A stretch of 64,000 nt of DNA from Candidatus Poribacteria bacterium (GTDB lineage: Bacteria > Poribacteria > WGA-4E > WGA-3G): positions 104,645-168,644 of the forward strand of contig JAPPIG010000082.1 in the NCBI GenBank assembly GCA_028820635.1. The letters are read 5' to 3'. The notes under the pieces are model-generated. The model was not told where the DNA came from and ran no database searches. It saw nothing but the letters and a program-made list of their open reading frames with translations. Below are positions 26,215-34,465 of the stretch, piece after piece (position 1 is the stretch's first letter; every line of letters begins with the position of its first letter). The position numbers were made by a program, and so were the translations under genes.

Positions 26215-26309
26215 GTCGGGAATCCAAATCAAGAAATCAACGGTATGAACGCCTGTAGGCGTTCCCCGGGTATGGATGCCTTTTGGCATTCCCCGGAGTT
26301 TCCTCCTAC
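26215..26309. repeat. family A repeat interrupted by two hairpin units (70 nt)
   Basis: gtcgggaatc and ggagtttcctcctac are the two parts of a family A unit that is continuous elsewhere (for example 2260-2284). The interruption is exactly 70 nt, two units of 35. Confidence 0.85.
26225..26294. repeat. AATCAACG hairpin units, copy 4 (nested or double)
   Basis: caaatcaa, then gaaatcaacggtatgaacgcc-tgta-ggcgttcccc (35 nt, 26233-26267), then gggtatggatgccttttggcattcccc. Removing the inner 35 nt leaves a second 35-nt unit, which suggests insertion of one unit into another. Confidence 0.75.
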
Positions 26310-26351
26310 AATGATGCTTTATAAGAATTAGATGGATAAAACCCCTGATAC

Positions 26352-27554
26352 CTAATTTTGATCCTTTACGCGTCCTAAAACTCTACATGTAGTGGCAGAG
26401 AGGATTTCATATCGGACACCACCCCAAACGATCTTTCGTTGAAATGCTGCGTACAAAGCGTTGATACCCGCAAGAAAAATGGAAAACGGTGCAGCGTATT
26501 TACTGATGCGGAGTGTGTCTTGGACTCTTGGCATATCGCGGAGCCACTGTGGAAGGTTTCGACAACAGAGCTGAAAACCGAGCACTTCCAAAAATGGTAT
26601 GAAGGCAAGAGGCAGCAGCGCCTGTCGTGAAAAGATAAAAGGGATCGCACCAAAAACCAGCACTGCTTTCGGTAAAAAGAGAATTAAACTGCCGAACCAC
26701 TGTGCCCATAAACCCATGTGTCGTGTCATAATCATCTGTCGATTTGTAAATTCGAAAATCTGTCCCCATGTGCGGTTTGAGGTGCGAGTAACCGCAACGC
26801 AATCCGGAACAAAATGAATTTTACGTTTAACGTCTCGTACCGCGCGAGTCGTGTTGAGGTCTTCAATTGTGGCTTGTTCCCAACGTTGTAGTATCTGTCC
26901 TTTTTCAAGGAATTCGCGTCGAAAAGCATTAGAACCACCCCATACCATTGTGAGCCAATGGTCACCTTGTAATGACATTTGAAAGTTGACCCATGTGGCT
27001 TCAACAAGCGATGGAAAGTTCCACGTTTGCGGAAAATAGAATCTACCGCCAACAGTCGCGCCGATTTTATTATCTTGAAGTGGTGTAACAAGTAGTCTGA
27101 GCCAATCCTTTTGAATTGCTACATCCGCGTCTACAAACGCAATAACCTCAACATCTTCAGGTAAGTTCTCTATCACAGTCATAAGGTTCTGCACTTTTTG
27201 TGAACGTGGTAGATTGTTATCAATGATGTTAGGTGCTAAAAGGACATCGGCATGCGGGATATTCTCTACAAGTTCTTGTAGATGTGGGTAAGAAACATCG
27301 TATCCTGAATCATCTATTTCGTGGGTTACGAAGTAGATTTGAAAGTCTCCTTCGTAATCCTGATCAAGTAGACTCTTTGCATGCTCCGCTGTTTCGTCAT
27401 CCCAACCGTAGTGAGGTGCGACTATAGCCACTTTTGGTGTATATGCGAGTCTCTCGGTCTTCCGTTCACGACGCGTATAGAAAAAGGATTGACCAATCAA
27501 TAACACCTCAAGAATGAAAAAAAAGTAGGTGGTTAGAATAATATATGTGTGCAT
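26352..27554 (-). CDS. membrane-anchored family 2 glycosyltransferase (ceramide-glucosyltransferase-like)
   Basis: A processive-type GT-A glycosyltransferase of about 400 aa. One N-terminal membrane span (residues about 2-22) precedes the catalytic domain with KVAIVAPHYGWDDE, the metal-binding AFVDADVAI (DxD-like), WGGSNAFRREFLEKG, TIEDLNTTRAV and a TNRQMIMTRHMGLW block like the QxxRW motif. The C-terminus has about two or three further spans (GSLILFLPKAVLVFGAIPFIF). This layout resembles HpnI/GT21 lipid glycosyltransferases. The frame extends to 27683 over the end of the DUF4340 gene, but the family-type start is near 27554. It is last in the cluster with the Gld-like genes. Confidence 0.83.
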   Translation of the reverse strand: MHTYIILTTYFFFILEVLLIGQSFFYTRRERKTERLAYTPKVAIVAPHYGWDDETAEHAKSLLDQDYEGDFQIYFVTHEIDDSGYDVSYPHLQELVENIPHADVLLAPNIIDNNLPRSQKVQNLMTVIENLPEDVEVIAFVDADVAIQKDWLRLLVTPLQDNKIGATVGGRFYFPQTWNFPSLVEATWVNFQMSLQGDHWLTMVWGGSNAFRREFLEKGQILQRWEQATIEDLNTTRAVRDVKRKIHFVPDCVAVTRTSNRTWGQIFEFTNRQMIMTRHMGLWAQWFGSLILFLPKAVLVFGAIPFIFSRQALLPLAFIPFLEVLGFQLCCRNLPQWLRDMPRVQDTLRISKYAAPFSIFLAGINALYAAFQRKIVWGGVRYEILSATTCRVLGRVKDQN

Positions 27555-27651
27555 AACCTTCAATGTAAAACCGAAAAACAAACTTGTAGATATTAGCAAA
27601 TACTTACAACCATAGGATTTTCGCCCTCCTATCAATTGCAATATATCGGGA

Positions 27652-29490
27652 TTACTCTTCTTCTGAAACACGGAGCCATTCAAGTTTCTTTTTAAGTTTA
27701 GGAATTACTTCTGCATTGAGGAGAAAAATTTGATTCGGTTTATTTTGAAGTCTTCCATAGTAACGTCCGGATGAATCTATCTTACCGATTTGCAATGTGA
27801 ATACTTTCTGTGTCCGCAATTCTAAAGTAATTTGTATTTGTGGCAAATTGAAACCAGTTGTAGCGATTGGTAATTGATTTTTTTCGCCGCCGAAAGGTTC
27901 ACCTACAAATTCTTCTGCCTTTAAATCAATCAGTCCATAAAGCAGTGTATTAACTTCAGCATTGTTTGCATTTTCTTGAATAGGTGAAGTCAACCGCCAA
28001 TTTGTCCCAAGACGTTGGCAGGTGAATTGAACACCATCATATTCCTTTGAACCGTCATTGTATTTTACAGTAACTCGAGTTGGATCATCAATACGAAATT
28101 TGAAGATTTTTTTATCTCGTAACCATGCTACACCTTTTGCAATTTTTTCAATCAAGTCACGCTTAACTCTGGTAATCTGATCCGAATTATTTGCTTTAAC
28201 ATATACGGTGTTTTCCTTGGTATAGTTGCCAATAAGTAGTACTGCCGGTTTTTCTTCACCTCGGATAGTGAATAAAACTTGCATTTTGGGATGGTCCAAA
28301 CCGTACAATGTAAGGTTCTTGGGAGAATCAGTAACAAACTCAACAGCCTCCAGTGAATCGACACCAAATAACAGGTCGCTAACCACTTGTGGGTCTGCCA
28401 ATGTTTTTTCAGCATTTTGTAGCTGCCATGTATCTTTATCCAACTTAATACCAACAATTTTCTGTGTGCCACGTTGGATTTCAAATTTCGTTGTATCTCC
28501 TCTCTGAAAATCAAGGACGCGTTTTTCACGCAAGTCAAACATAGATTTGTTGAAAAGTTGGATAATGTCATCGGTAACGGTGTATATTCCGTCTTGATGA
28601 ACAGATTTTACATATACATTTTGCTTATCCGTATTATTTTGATCAGCAGTGGAGGGCAATGTAGAGCCGATATCAAGTCCATAGATTTTATTTTTATCTT
28701 TGAGTGTAAATTGTATACGCGGTTTGTCTAATCCGTATTTTTGTAATAGCGGCGTAACGCTTTCGCCATCTGCTTCAAAGGTAGACACCTGTAAGGCATG
28801 CAATTCCGATAATATGTACTCAATTTCCTCCGTATCAGCATTCACAGATAACGGATGCGTCATTTTCCAGATGTTTTCTTCTTTCCGACATGAAAACGCC
28901 TCTGGTTTCTGAAACTGAATTTCCGTGATTGTATCAGGATTAAACCGAATGACCGATTTGTCTCGAATATCTGTTGGAGATTTTGACAAATCATCAAGCG
29001 CACTGGATTCAATCAAGAAAATATGCGCTTCCGATTGTTCTTTAGTATAAACAGCATAGTTTATCCCTTTTTTTCCTATGAGAAAGGTCTTTGGTGAATC
29101 TTCGGGGTCTTTCCATAGTTCAATTTTTATTGTGGGATTTTCTAACCCATACTGGTCATATTCTGATACTTCAAGGGTCTGTCTAATCCGTTTGTTAACA
29201 AAATCATCCAACATTTCGTTAAGTTTCGTGCTATCGGCATGTGCCTCAAGAGGTGTTGCTAACTGCCACATGCCATCAGTGTTTTTCACTACGGTTAATG
29301 TTTGATATGCTTCATCTGCATAAGAAAGTCTAACTTTCTGAATGTCTTCGCGTGGTAGGTCGTAAGTTTCAGAAATTCTGGGCTTGTCGTCCTTGGAAGT
29401 ATTCTCAGTGGGCTTATCAAAAAACACAAAATATGTTGCTGCAATTCCCCCCAATATAATTATTATGATGAAGGTTGTTCGGAAACTCAC
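27652..29490 (-). CDS. DUF4340 domain protein with four tandem repeats
   Basis: A 612-aa membrane-anchored protein. Residues 6-24 form a single N-terminal span. The rest is exported and contains four DUF4340-like units, each with a W-(Q/R/K)-(L/M) strand and a following NADxxEVxxLL helix (ATPLEAHADSTKLNEMLD, HPLSVNADTEEIEYIL, KTLADPQVVSDLLFG, SPIQENANNAEVNTLLYG). DUF4340 proteins are commonly encoded next to GldF/GldG ABC components, as here. The start overlaps the end of the GldG-like gene by 4 bases (ATGA). It probably forms the outer part of that membrane complex. The function is not known. Confidence 0.85.
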   Translation of the reverse strand: MSFRTTFIIIIILGGIAATYFVFFDKPTENTSKDDKPRISETYDLPREDIQKVRLSYADEAYQTLTVVKNTDGMWQLATPLEAHADSTKLNEMLDDFVNKRIRQTLEVSEYDQYGLENPTIKIELWKDPEDSPKTFLIGKKGINYAVYTKEQSEAHIFLIESSALDDLSKSPTDIRDKSVIRFNPDTITEIQFQKPEAFSCRKEENIWKMTHPLSVNADTEEIEYILSELHALQVSTFEADGESVTPLLQKYGLDKPRIQFTLKDKNKIYGLDIGSTLPSTADQNNTDKQNVYVKSVHQDGIYTVTDDIIQLFNKSMFDLREKRVLDFQRGDTTKFEIQRGTQKIVGIKLDKDTWQLQNAEKTLADPQVVSDLLFGVDSLEAVEFVTDSPKNLTLYGLDHPKMQVLFTIRGEEKPAVLLIGNYTKENTVYVKANNSDQITRVKRDLIEKIAKGVAWLRDKKIFKFRIDDPTRVTVKYNDGSKEYDGVQFTCQRLGTNWRLTSPIQENANNAEVNTLLYGLIDLKAEEFVGEPFGGEKNQLPIATTGFNLPQIQITLELRTQKVFTLQIGKIDSSGRYYGRLQNKPNQIFLLNAEVIPKLKKKLEWLRVSEEE

Positions 29491-31100
29491 GCGGTCCCTC
29501 CTTCACGACGACGCCACCACACAACCATCCCTGCAATAAATATAATTAGAGGGATGAGAAAAATGGATGTAATCTGGACAAGGCGTACTTGATGGGCATT
29601 CATTTCGCGTAAATTTTGCTCGCTGGGATCAGGTGGGGCGATAGCGATAAGGTCTTCATCTAAAGTAAGCCAATTGATAATGGAAGGAAAAAGGGGGGCA
29701 TACGCAGGTATATCAGGATTAACGGTTGCAAAATGGGTGTCTGTTGCAAAATCTGAATCTCCAAATACGACAATACGGGTTGATGCTGATGCTTCTTTTT
29801 TTTCTGTGTTCTCATCAATTTTCTGGTCAACTGCCACAGCTATAGAGACAGGTCCAGGAATATCTACTCCTGCAGTATAACCATTGCTACTAAATGTGCC
29901 GTCCGCCTCACGTTCTGTCTCTGCCCAACTGATTCCTTTAGGGCCTCTCGTTTTTGCTATCGGTTTAACGGTGAGATGGTTGGGTATATCATCCGAAGGT
30001 GTAACCGAACGACAAAAAATAAAGGGAATCTGTTCCTGAAAAAAATAACGGGTAATATCATGCGGTTCAAACTGCAAATGCAGCGCGTTATGACCACCTA
30101 ACAAAAGGTAAAAATTTACTCGGTCATATACTAAATCATTCCCTATTTTCACCCCCCATTTTTTCATAAGTTGAACAAGTCCATGATTAACATCTTCTGT
30201 AGAATTATGGGAAGGATCAAGCAGCAAAAGAAGTTTTCCGTTTTTTGCTAAGTATTTTTCAATTGTATCTATTCCTTTTGGTCCTATAGGTTTTGTTGGA
30301 CCAGCAACGACAAGAACGTCACAATCTTTTGGGATTTGCGATTCCTTTAATAGAGAATGCGAAAGCACTTCATAATTTTGCTTCTCCAATTCCGTTCTTA
30401 CCTGCCGATACCTATTATTCGTTGTGTCGCCAATCCCATGTTCGCCATGACCACTTAGGAAATAAACCTTTTTAGTTTTGTTTTGAATGATTTTGAGGAG
30501 TGCACTTGTAAATTTTTGTTCGTCAACAATCGTCACCTTTTCTACCCGATCCTTACTCTCAAAGACGATTGTTCCGTCAAATTTCAAATCATACTTTCGG
30601 GTAAGTGCTGTTTCAATGTTAGGATTTTTAAATGAAACGTTTATTAATTCAGATTCGTGTTGATACAATCCTAACCTATCCTTGGCGAGGGCTGCTAACT
30701 GTGGGATTTCATCGCTGAAAAACGCAATAATATCTACTTTTTTGTTAAGTGTTTTAAGAATTTGCTTCGTTTGTTCAGAAAGCGAATAGAGTCGTAATTC
30801 TGTTAAATCTACTCTTTTATCAAACCGCTGCGCTACAATAACGTTGACAAATACCGCTATACCAATAACACCAAGAATACTCAGCGCGACGTTTGTTCCA
30901 TAACGAAGCTGCCTACTAACAAAAAAATGCACAAATTCTTTAAAGTGCAAGCGAGCAAAAATTGCAAGTGATATTAGGCAGAGAATCAAAAAAATCGTAA
31001 AAGCCAACCACGCTTTTAGGAACAGACTTGCGATTGAGACAAAACAGAAAATTAAGGTAAGAAAACCGAACAGAGGTCCGACAACGTTTTTTCCTGCCAT
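29487..31100 (-). CDS. GldG-like ABC transport auxiliary protein
   Basis: A 537-aa protein of the family annotated as the gliding-motility auxiliary component. Two N-terminal membrane segments (about residues 8-48) and a third at 70-90 precede a large extracytoplasmic domain with LYSLSEQTKQILKTLNKKVDIIAFFSD, HGEHGIGD and LLLLDPSHN. A final span (ITSIFLIPLIIFIAGMVVWW) ends the protein. In Flavobacteria GldF and GldG act in gliding. In other phyla the pair has an unknown export role. It follows the permease gene after 3 bases and overlaps the DUF4340 gene by 4, so the module is an operon. Confidence 0.85.
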   Translation of the reverse strand: MAGKNVVGPLFGFLTLIFCFVSIASLFLKAWLAFTIFLILCLISLAIFARLHFKEFVHFFVSRQLRYGTNVALSILGVIGIAVFVNVIVAQRFDKRVDLTELRLYSLSEQTKQILKTLNKKVDIIAFFSDEIPQLAALAKDRLGLYQHESELINVSFKNPNIETALTRKYDLKFDGTIVFESKDRVEKVTIVDEQKFTSALLKIIQNKTKKVYFLSGHGEHGIGDTTNNRYRQVRTELEKQNYEVLSHSLLKESQIPKDCDVLVVAGPTKPIGPKGIDTIEKYLAKNGKLLLLLDPSHNSTEDVNHGLVQLMKKWGVKIGNDLVYDRVNFYLLLGGHNALHLQFEPHDITRYFFQEQIPFIFCRSVTPSDDIPNHLTVKPIAKTRGPKGISWAETEREADGTFSSNGYTAGVDIPGPVSIAVAVDQKIDENTEKKEASASTRIVVFGDSDFATDTHFATVNPDIPAYAPLFPSIINWLTLDEDLIAIAPPDPSEQNLREMNAHQVRLVQITSIFLIPLIIFIAGMVVWWRRREGGTA

Positions 31101-31103
31101 ATC

Positions 31104-31832
31104 TTATCTCCATTTTGATGATTCAATTGATTTGAACGTCGCGAAAAGACAAACACCTGTAAAACTCACGTAATAGACAATATTTTTTAACTGGATAATA
31201 CCATGTGAAAAATCGCTATAGTGCTCATTAAATGATAAGTAGCTTAGAAGTTCCCCAATCGTTCCTGCCCGTGAAGAGAGTGCCCCAATTAACCATAAAA
31301 TTAAAAAGAATGCAAAACTTGTAAGTGCAGCAACAATTTGATTCTTACTCATTGAGGACATCAGTAAACCAAATGCAAGAAAACATGAACTGAGCAGGAT
31401 AAGACCGAGGTAACCGCTCAGTATAACGCCGCTATCTAAGGGACCAAAACGCTGTGTCAAGAACGGAAAAAGCAGCGTCAATGCAAGCATAATGAGGAGT
31501 AATATCCAACTCGCAAAAAATTTACCTAAGACGACTTGTCCATCTGTAATCGATGAAGTAAGGAGAAGTTCAATTGTTCCAGACTTGCGTTCTTCAGCAA
31601 AGAGTTTCATCGTTAATACTGGGGTTAAAAAGAGGAGGATCGTAGCCATTTGCAGGAAGAGAGCCTGCATTGCATCAGCACCAGAACCGTTTCCGCTGCT
31701 GCTGGCTATAAGTAAATCAAGAAAAAAAAGAAACCCTGAAATTGCTGAAAATACAATACAGACAAAATAGGCGATCGGTGAAACGAAATAAGTATAAAGT
31801 TCTTTCGTGCAAACTGCAAGTATGTTTCTCAT
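31104..31832 (-). CDS. GldF-like ABC-2 type transporter permease
   Basis: A six-span ABC-2 permease (242 aa). Spans are visible from about residues 20-40, 62-80, 105-125, 135-160, 170-190 and 220-235. The segment LFAEERKSGTIELLLTSSITDGQVVLGKF after the second span is the conserved cytoplasmic coupling region of this family. It pairs with the GldG-like gene 3 bases downstream. The ATPase partner (GldA-like) is not encoded in this cluster, and the next gene upstream is a HemQ-family protein, so the ATPase must come from elsewhere. Confidence 0.87.
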   Translation of the reverse strand: MRNILAVCTKELYTYFVSPIAYFVCIVFSAISGFLFFLDLLIASSSGNGSGADAMQALFLQMATILLFLTPVLTMKLFAEERKSGTIELLLTSSITDGQVVLGKFFASWILLLIMLALTLLFPFLTQRFGPLDSGVILSGYLGLILLSSCFLAFGLLMSSMSKNQIVAALTSFAFFLILWLIGALSSRAGTIGELLSYLSFNEHYSDFSHGIIQLKNIVYYVSFTGVCLFATFKSIESSKWR

Positions 31833-31839
31833 TTTCAGT

Positions 31840-32622
31840 TTATGTTTCAGGTAAATGCTTATTAAACTGCTTCAGGACTTTTCCAACAAAGAAGGGACCA
31901 AGCGATTCTATATACTTCGTTGTCTGTTCTGTTTTGCGCATATCCTGTATCAGTCGTGACAACGGATATAATTCTTGCCCCACCAAACCGATAACAAACT
32001 CGTTGTCATTTGTATCTAATCCGAAACATGCCAAGCGGATATCACTTGCATAGCCTTCTGAGGCGTAACTTCTGCCGAGCATAGCGTGTTCCCCTAAAAT
32101 TCTGCCACGATCGCGTGGTTCAAGTTGATAAAATTCCGATTTTCTGCGAAGGGGATACCAAATTGCCCAAGGAAAGTCTGGATTGAGAACATTTTTCCGA
32201 GGCTTGTTGATAAGCCACTCTTCCAAATTAGGTTCTCTACCACTTGAATAGGTTCGTCCGATCATTGTTATTTCGGGACGATAAATTAGGTTCAATGTCT
32301 CTTGTACATTTTGTAATAAGGAACGCGTTTCTGTAATTAACGTCGCTGGATCTTCCGCCAGAAAAAGCACACCGATACCTGTGGGATGATTCAGATCGTC
32401 ATACAATACTGCATTTAGACTACCCTTTTCAAGCATTTCAACTATAGATGTTGGGTCGTGGCACTCTTCAAAGACATGGAGTTGCAAGAACAACCGACGT
32501 TCGCTATATTGGGGTTCTCCATCAATAGGAGTTCCCATCTCACGAATGTCCAACGGTTCTGGTCGTGCAGGTTTCTCTGTTCTACTTTGCATAATTTGCA
32601 TTATTCTACGGATTCCTTCCAT
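31840..32622 (-). CDS. chlorite dismutase/HemQ-family heme protein
   Basis: A 260-aa member of the chlorite-dismutase-like superfamily, which contains coproheme decarboxylases (HemQ). The C-terminal half has AIWYPLRRKSEFYQL, GEHAMLGRSYAS (axial His), CFGLDTNDNEFVIGL, SRLIQDMRKTE and KYIESLGPFFVGK, all matching the family. The Tyr of WYPL corresponds to the catalytic Tyr region in HemQ. The N-terminal half (residues 35-130) forms the second ferredoxin-like fold. The ATG abuts the stop of the upstream ClpX-like gene (TGA-ATG). An internal start at M8 or M11 is possible. No hem genes are adjacent. Confidence 0.82.
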   Translation of the reverse strand: MEGIRRIMQIMQSRTEKPARPEPLDIREMGTPIDGEPQYSERRLFLQLHVFEECHDPTSIVEMLEKGSLNAVLYDDLNHPTGIGVLFLAEDPATLITETRSLLQNVQETLNLIYRPEITMIGRTYSSGREPNLEEWLINKPRKNVLNPDFPWAIWYPLRRKSEFYQLEPRDRGRILGEHAMLGRSYASEGYASDIRLACFGLDTNDNEFVIGLVGQELYPLSRLIQDMRKTEQTTKYIESLGPFFVGKVLKQFNKHLPET

Positions 32623-34197
32623 TCAACGTTTCGTTGTGTATGACTCACGGATCCATTCTTCAAGCACTGGGTCAGGATTTTCCACAACCTCTTTTGGAAA
32701 GGTGAATGATGATTGTCCCGTATTCTGCTTAATTAGATTCAATCCGTGCTGATAACTTTTTAGAATATCATCACAAACCTGTGATATAGATTTTTCTTGT
32801 GCTGACGCGCGCTCACAAATAGCTTCTGTTGCTGCTGCGTCAAATGCAATCTTCAAATCATGGTCGGCATAGAACCGTGCTTCATATCTGCGAACCTGTT
32901 CGTGCATCACCGTGTTGCGGTTGTAATCAGTATATTCTGTAATCTTCTTTAGCTGGCTATCAGGATCATCAACAACCTCTGCGGTAACAACAAATTCCAC
33001 CACACCTGTAGAGGGAAGTTCAAACTTATAGTTGCGTAAAACCTTTTCACAGACAGTCATCAATGCACGCGCACCAGTTTTCTGTTCAATTGCTTTTTCA
33101 GCGATTCGGCGCAATCCACAGTCGGAAAACAGCACGGTAATACCGTAAGCACGGAAAGCATTTTCATATTGCCGAATGATAGAACCTTCTGAATGTTTCA
33201 AAATGTAAAAAAGGTCGTCAACTGCCAATTCACTGCAAACAACATGCACAGGCAACCTGCCGATGAACTCTGGTTCAAAACCGAAATCTATGAAGTCTTT
33301 TGGGGTAACATGCTCAAGATATTGGGCAGCATCATCTTTTTGGCTTGAAACTTCGGCGTTGAAACCGATTCGACTTTGATGCATGCGTTTTTTGATAATC
33401 TTCTCCATACCAGTGAACGCACCACTGATAATAAACAAGATATGGCGGGTATTAATCACCTCTTTTTCTACCTTGCCACTTTTCTGGAATTCCATTGCCG
33501 CACGCATTTGAGAGGCGACATCGTTGCCGCCTCTGAGGTCAACTTCGGTTTCTTCCATCAATTTGAGAAGCCCGATTTGCACACCGCGTCCACTGACATC
33601 ACGCCCAATAATATTCGGTGGTGTGGAAATTTTATCCGCTTCATCAAGATAGATAATCCCATATTGCGCCAATTCAAGGTTATCGTCCGCTTGCGCGACA
33701 AGTTCACGAATTAGGTCATCTACATTTGCACCGACATAACCGGTTTCACTAAATCGTGTGGCATCTGCTTTGACAAACGGTACACCGATTAACTTTGCGA
33801 TATGTCTGATGAGATATGTCTTGCCAACACCGGTCGGACCAAGCATGACAATGTTTTGCTTAGAATAGTCGGCATCCGCAGCATCTGGATTTTCATGGCA
33901 TTCTCGCACATGGTTATAGTGGTCACAGACAGCAATGGCGAGTGCCTTCTTAGCATCATCCTGCTTGATGACATATCTATCCAAATACTTTTTTATGTCT
34001 TTTGGCTTGAGGTCAAACTTTAAATCAAAAGTTTTCTGTGGTTCAGGTGGTTCCTCTTCTGGTTGATCCGGTGAGACATGGGGTCCAGCCACACGACCTA
34101 AGCTGACACTTACACCGTCGCCGTACTTTTTTCTAAAAAATTCTTGAAAATCTTTTTCTATTTCTTCTTGAGTTGGTATTTTTTTATTTCTTATCAT
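32623..34197 (-). CDS. ClpX-like AAA+ ATPase without the zinc-binding domain
   Basis: An unfoldase-like AAA+ protein of about 524 aa. It retains Walker A (LGPTGVGKTYL), Walker B (IIYLDEADKI), the pore loop (TGYVGANVDDL), the IGF loop that docks ClpP (SRIGFNAEV) and the sensor-2 region (QKTGARALMTV). The N-terminal C4 zinc domain of ClpX is absent; instead there is a charged, Pro-rich stretch of about 50 residues. A C-terminal extension of about 100 residues follows the small domain. The start may be the ATG at 34197 or the TTG at 34206; neither has a clear Shine-Dalgarno. It heads the cluster together with a 61-aa protein. Confidence 0.85.
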   Translation of the reverse strand: MIRNKKIPTQEEIEKDFQEFFRKKYGDGVSVSLGRVAGPHVSPDQPEEEPPEPQKTFDLKFDLKPKDIKKYLDRYVIKQDDAKKALAIAVCDHYNHVRECHENPDAADADYSKQNIVMLGPTGVGKTYLIRHIAKLIGVPFVKADATRFSETGYVGANVDDLIRELVAQADDNLELAQYGIIYLDEADKISTPPNIIGRDVSGRGVQIGLLKLMEETEVDLRGGNDVASQMRAAMEFQKSGKVEKEVINTRHILFIISGAFTGMEKIIKKRMHQSRIGFNAEVSSQKDDAAQYLEHVTPKDFIDFGFEPEFIGRLPVHVVCSELAVDDLFYILKHSEGSIIRQYENAFRAYGITVLFSDCGLRRIAEKAIEQKTGARALMTVCEKVLRNYKFELPSTGVVEFVVTAEVVDDPDSQLKKITEYTDYNRNTVMHEQVRRYEARFYADHDLKIAFDAAATEAICERASAQEKSISQVCDDILKSYQHGLNLIKQNTGQSSFTFPKEVVENPDPVLEEWIRESYTTKR

Positions 34198-34220
34198 AAC
34201 ATTCAATTAGCAATTGACTT

Positions 34221-34406
34221 TCAACTGTTGGTGTTCGGTTGTTGGTATTGAGGTTTTGACAGGGTTGACTGTACTTCTCGTTTTTCGCGCCGAACTGACT
34301 CGCTTTGCAAATAAGCAATATAACGACCAATATCATGGTTAAATTTTGCGGATATTTGACGGCGAACCCGTCGGGTATCTTCAACAATAGGGGAGTTTTT
34401 AATCAT
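34221..34406 (-). CDS. small conserved-looking protein, possibly antitoxin-like
   Basis: A 61-aa basic protein. It begins MIKNSPIVEDTRRVRRQISA and continues with KFNHDIGRYIAYLQ, then a polar tail. The first 45 residues resemble small proteins with an IVE-(E/D)-(V/T)-R pattern that are common beside toxin genes in cyanobacteria and related bacteria; this resemblance is from memory and unconfirmed. AGAGGA lies 4 bases before the ATG, so it is a real gene rather than a shadow. It ends 23 bases before the ClpX-like gene. No toxin is next to it. Confidence 0.6.
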   Translation of the reverse strand: MIKNSPIVEDTRRVRRQISAKFNHDIGRYIAYLQSESVRREKREVQSTLSKPQYQQPNTNS

Positions 34407-34465
34407 TTGGTCCTCTTATCAGCGGTTTGGGTAGTAATAATAATATGTATCTGACTGATATGAAA

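Noticed and set aside
27555-27683. Longer N-terminus of the glycosyltransferase
   Set aside because: It overlaps the DUF4340 coding sequence and has no ribosome site.
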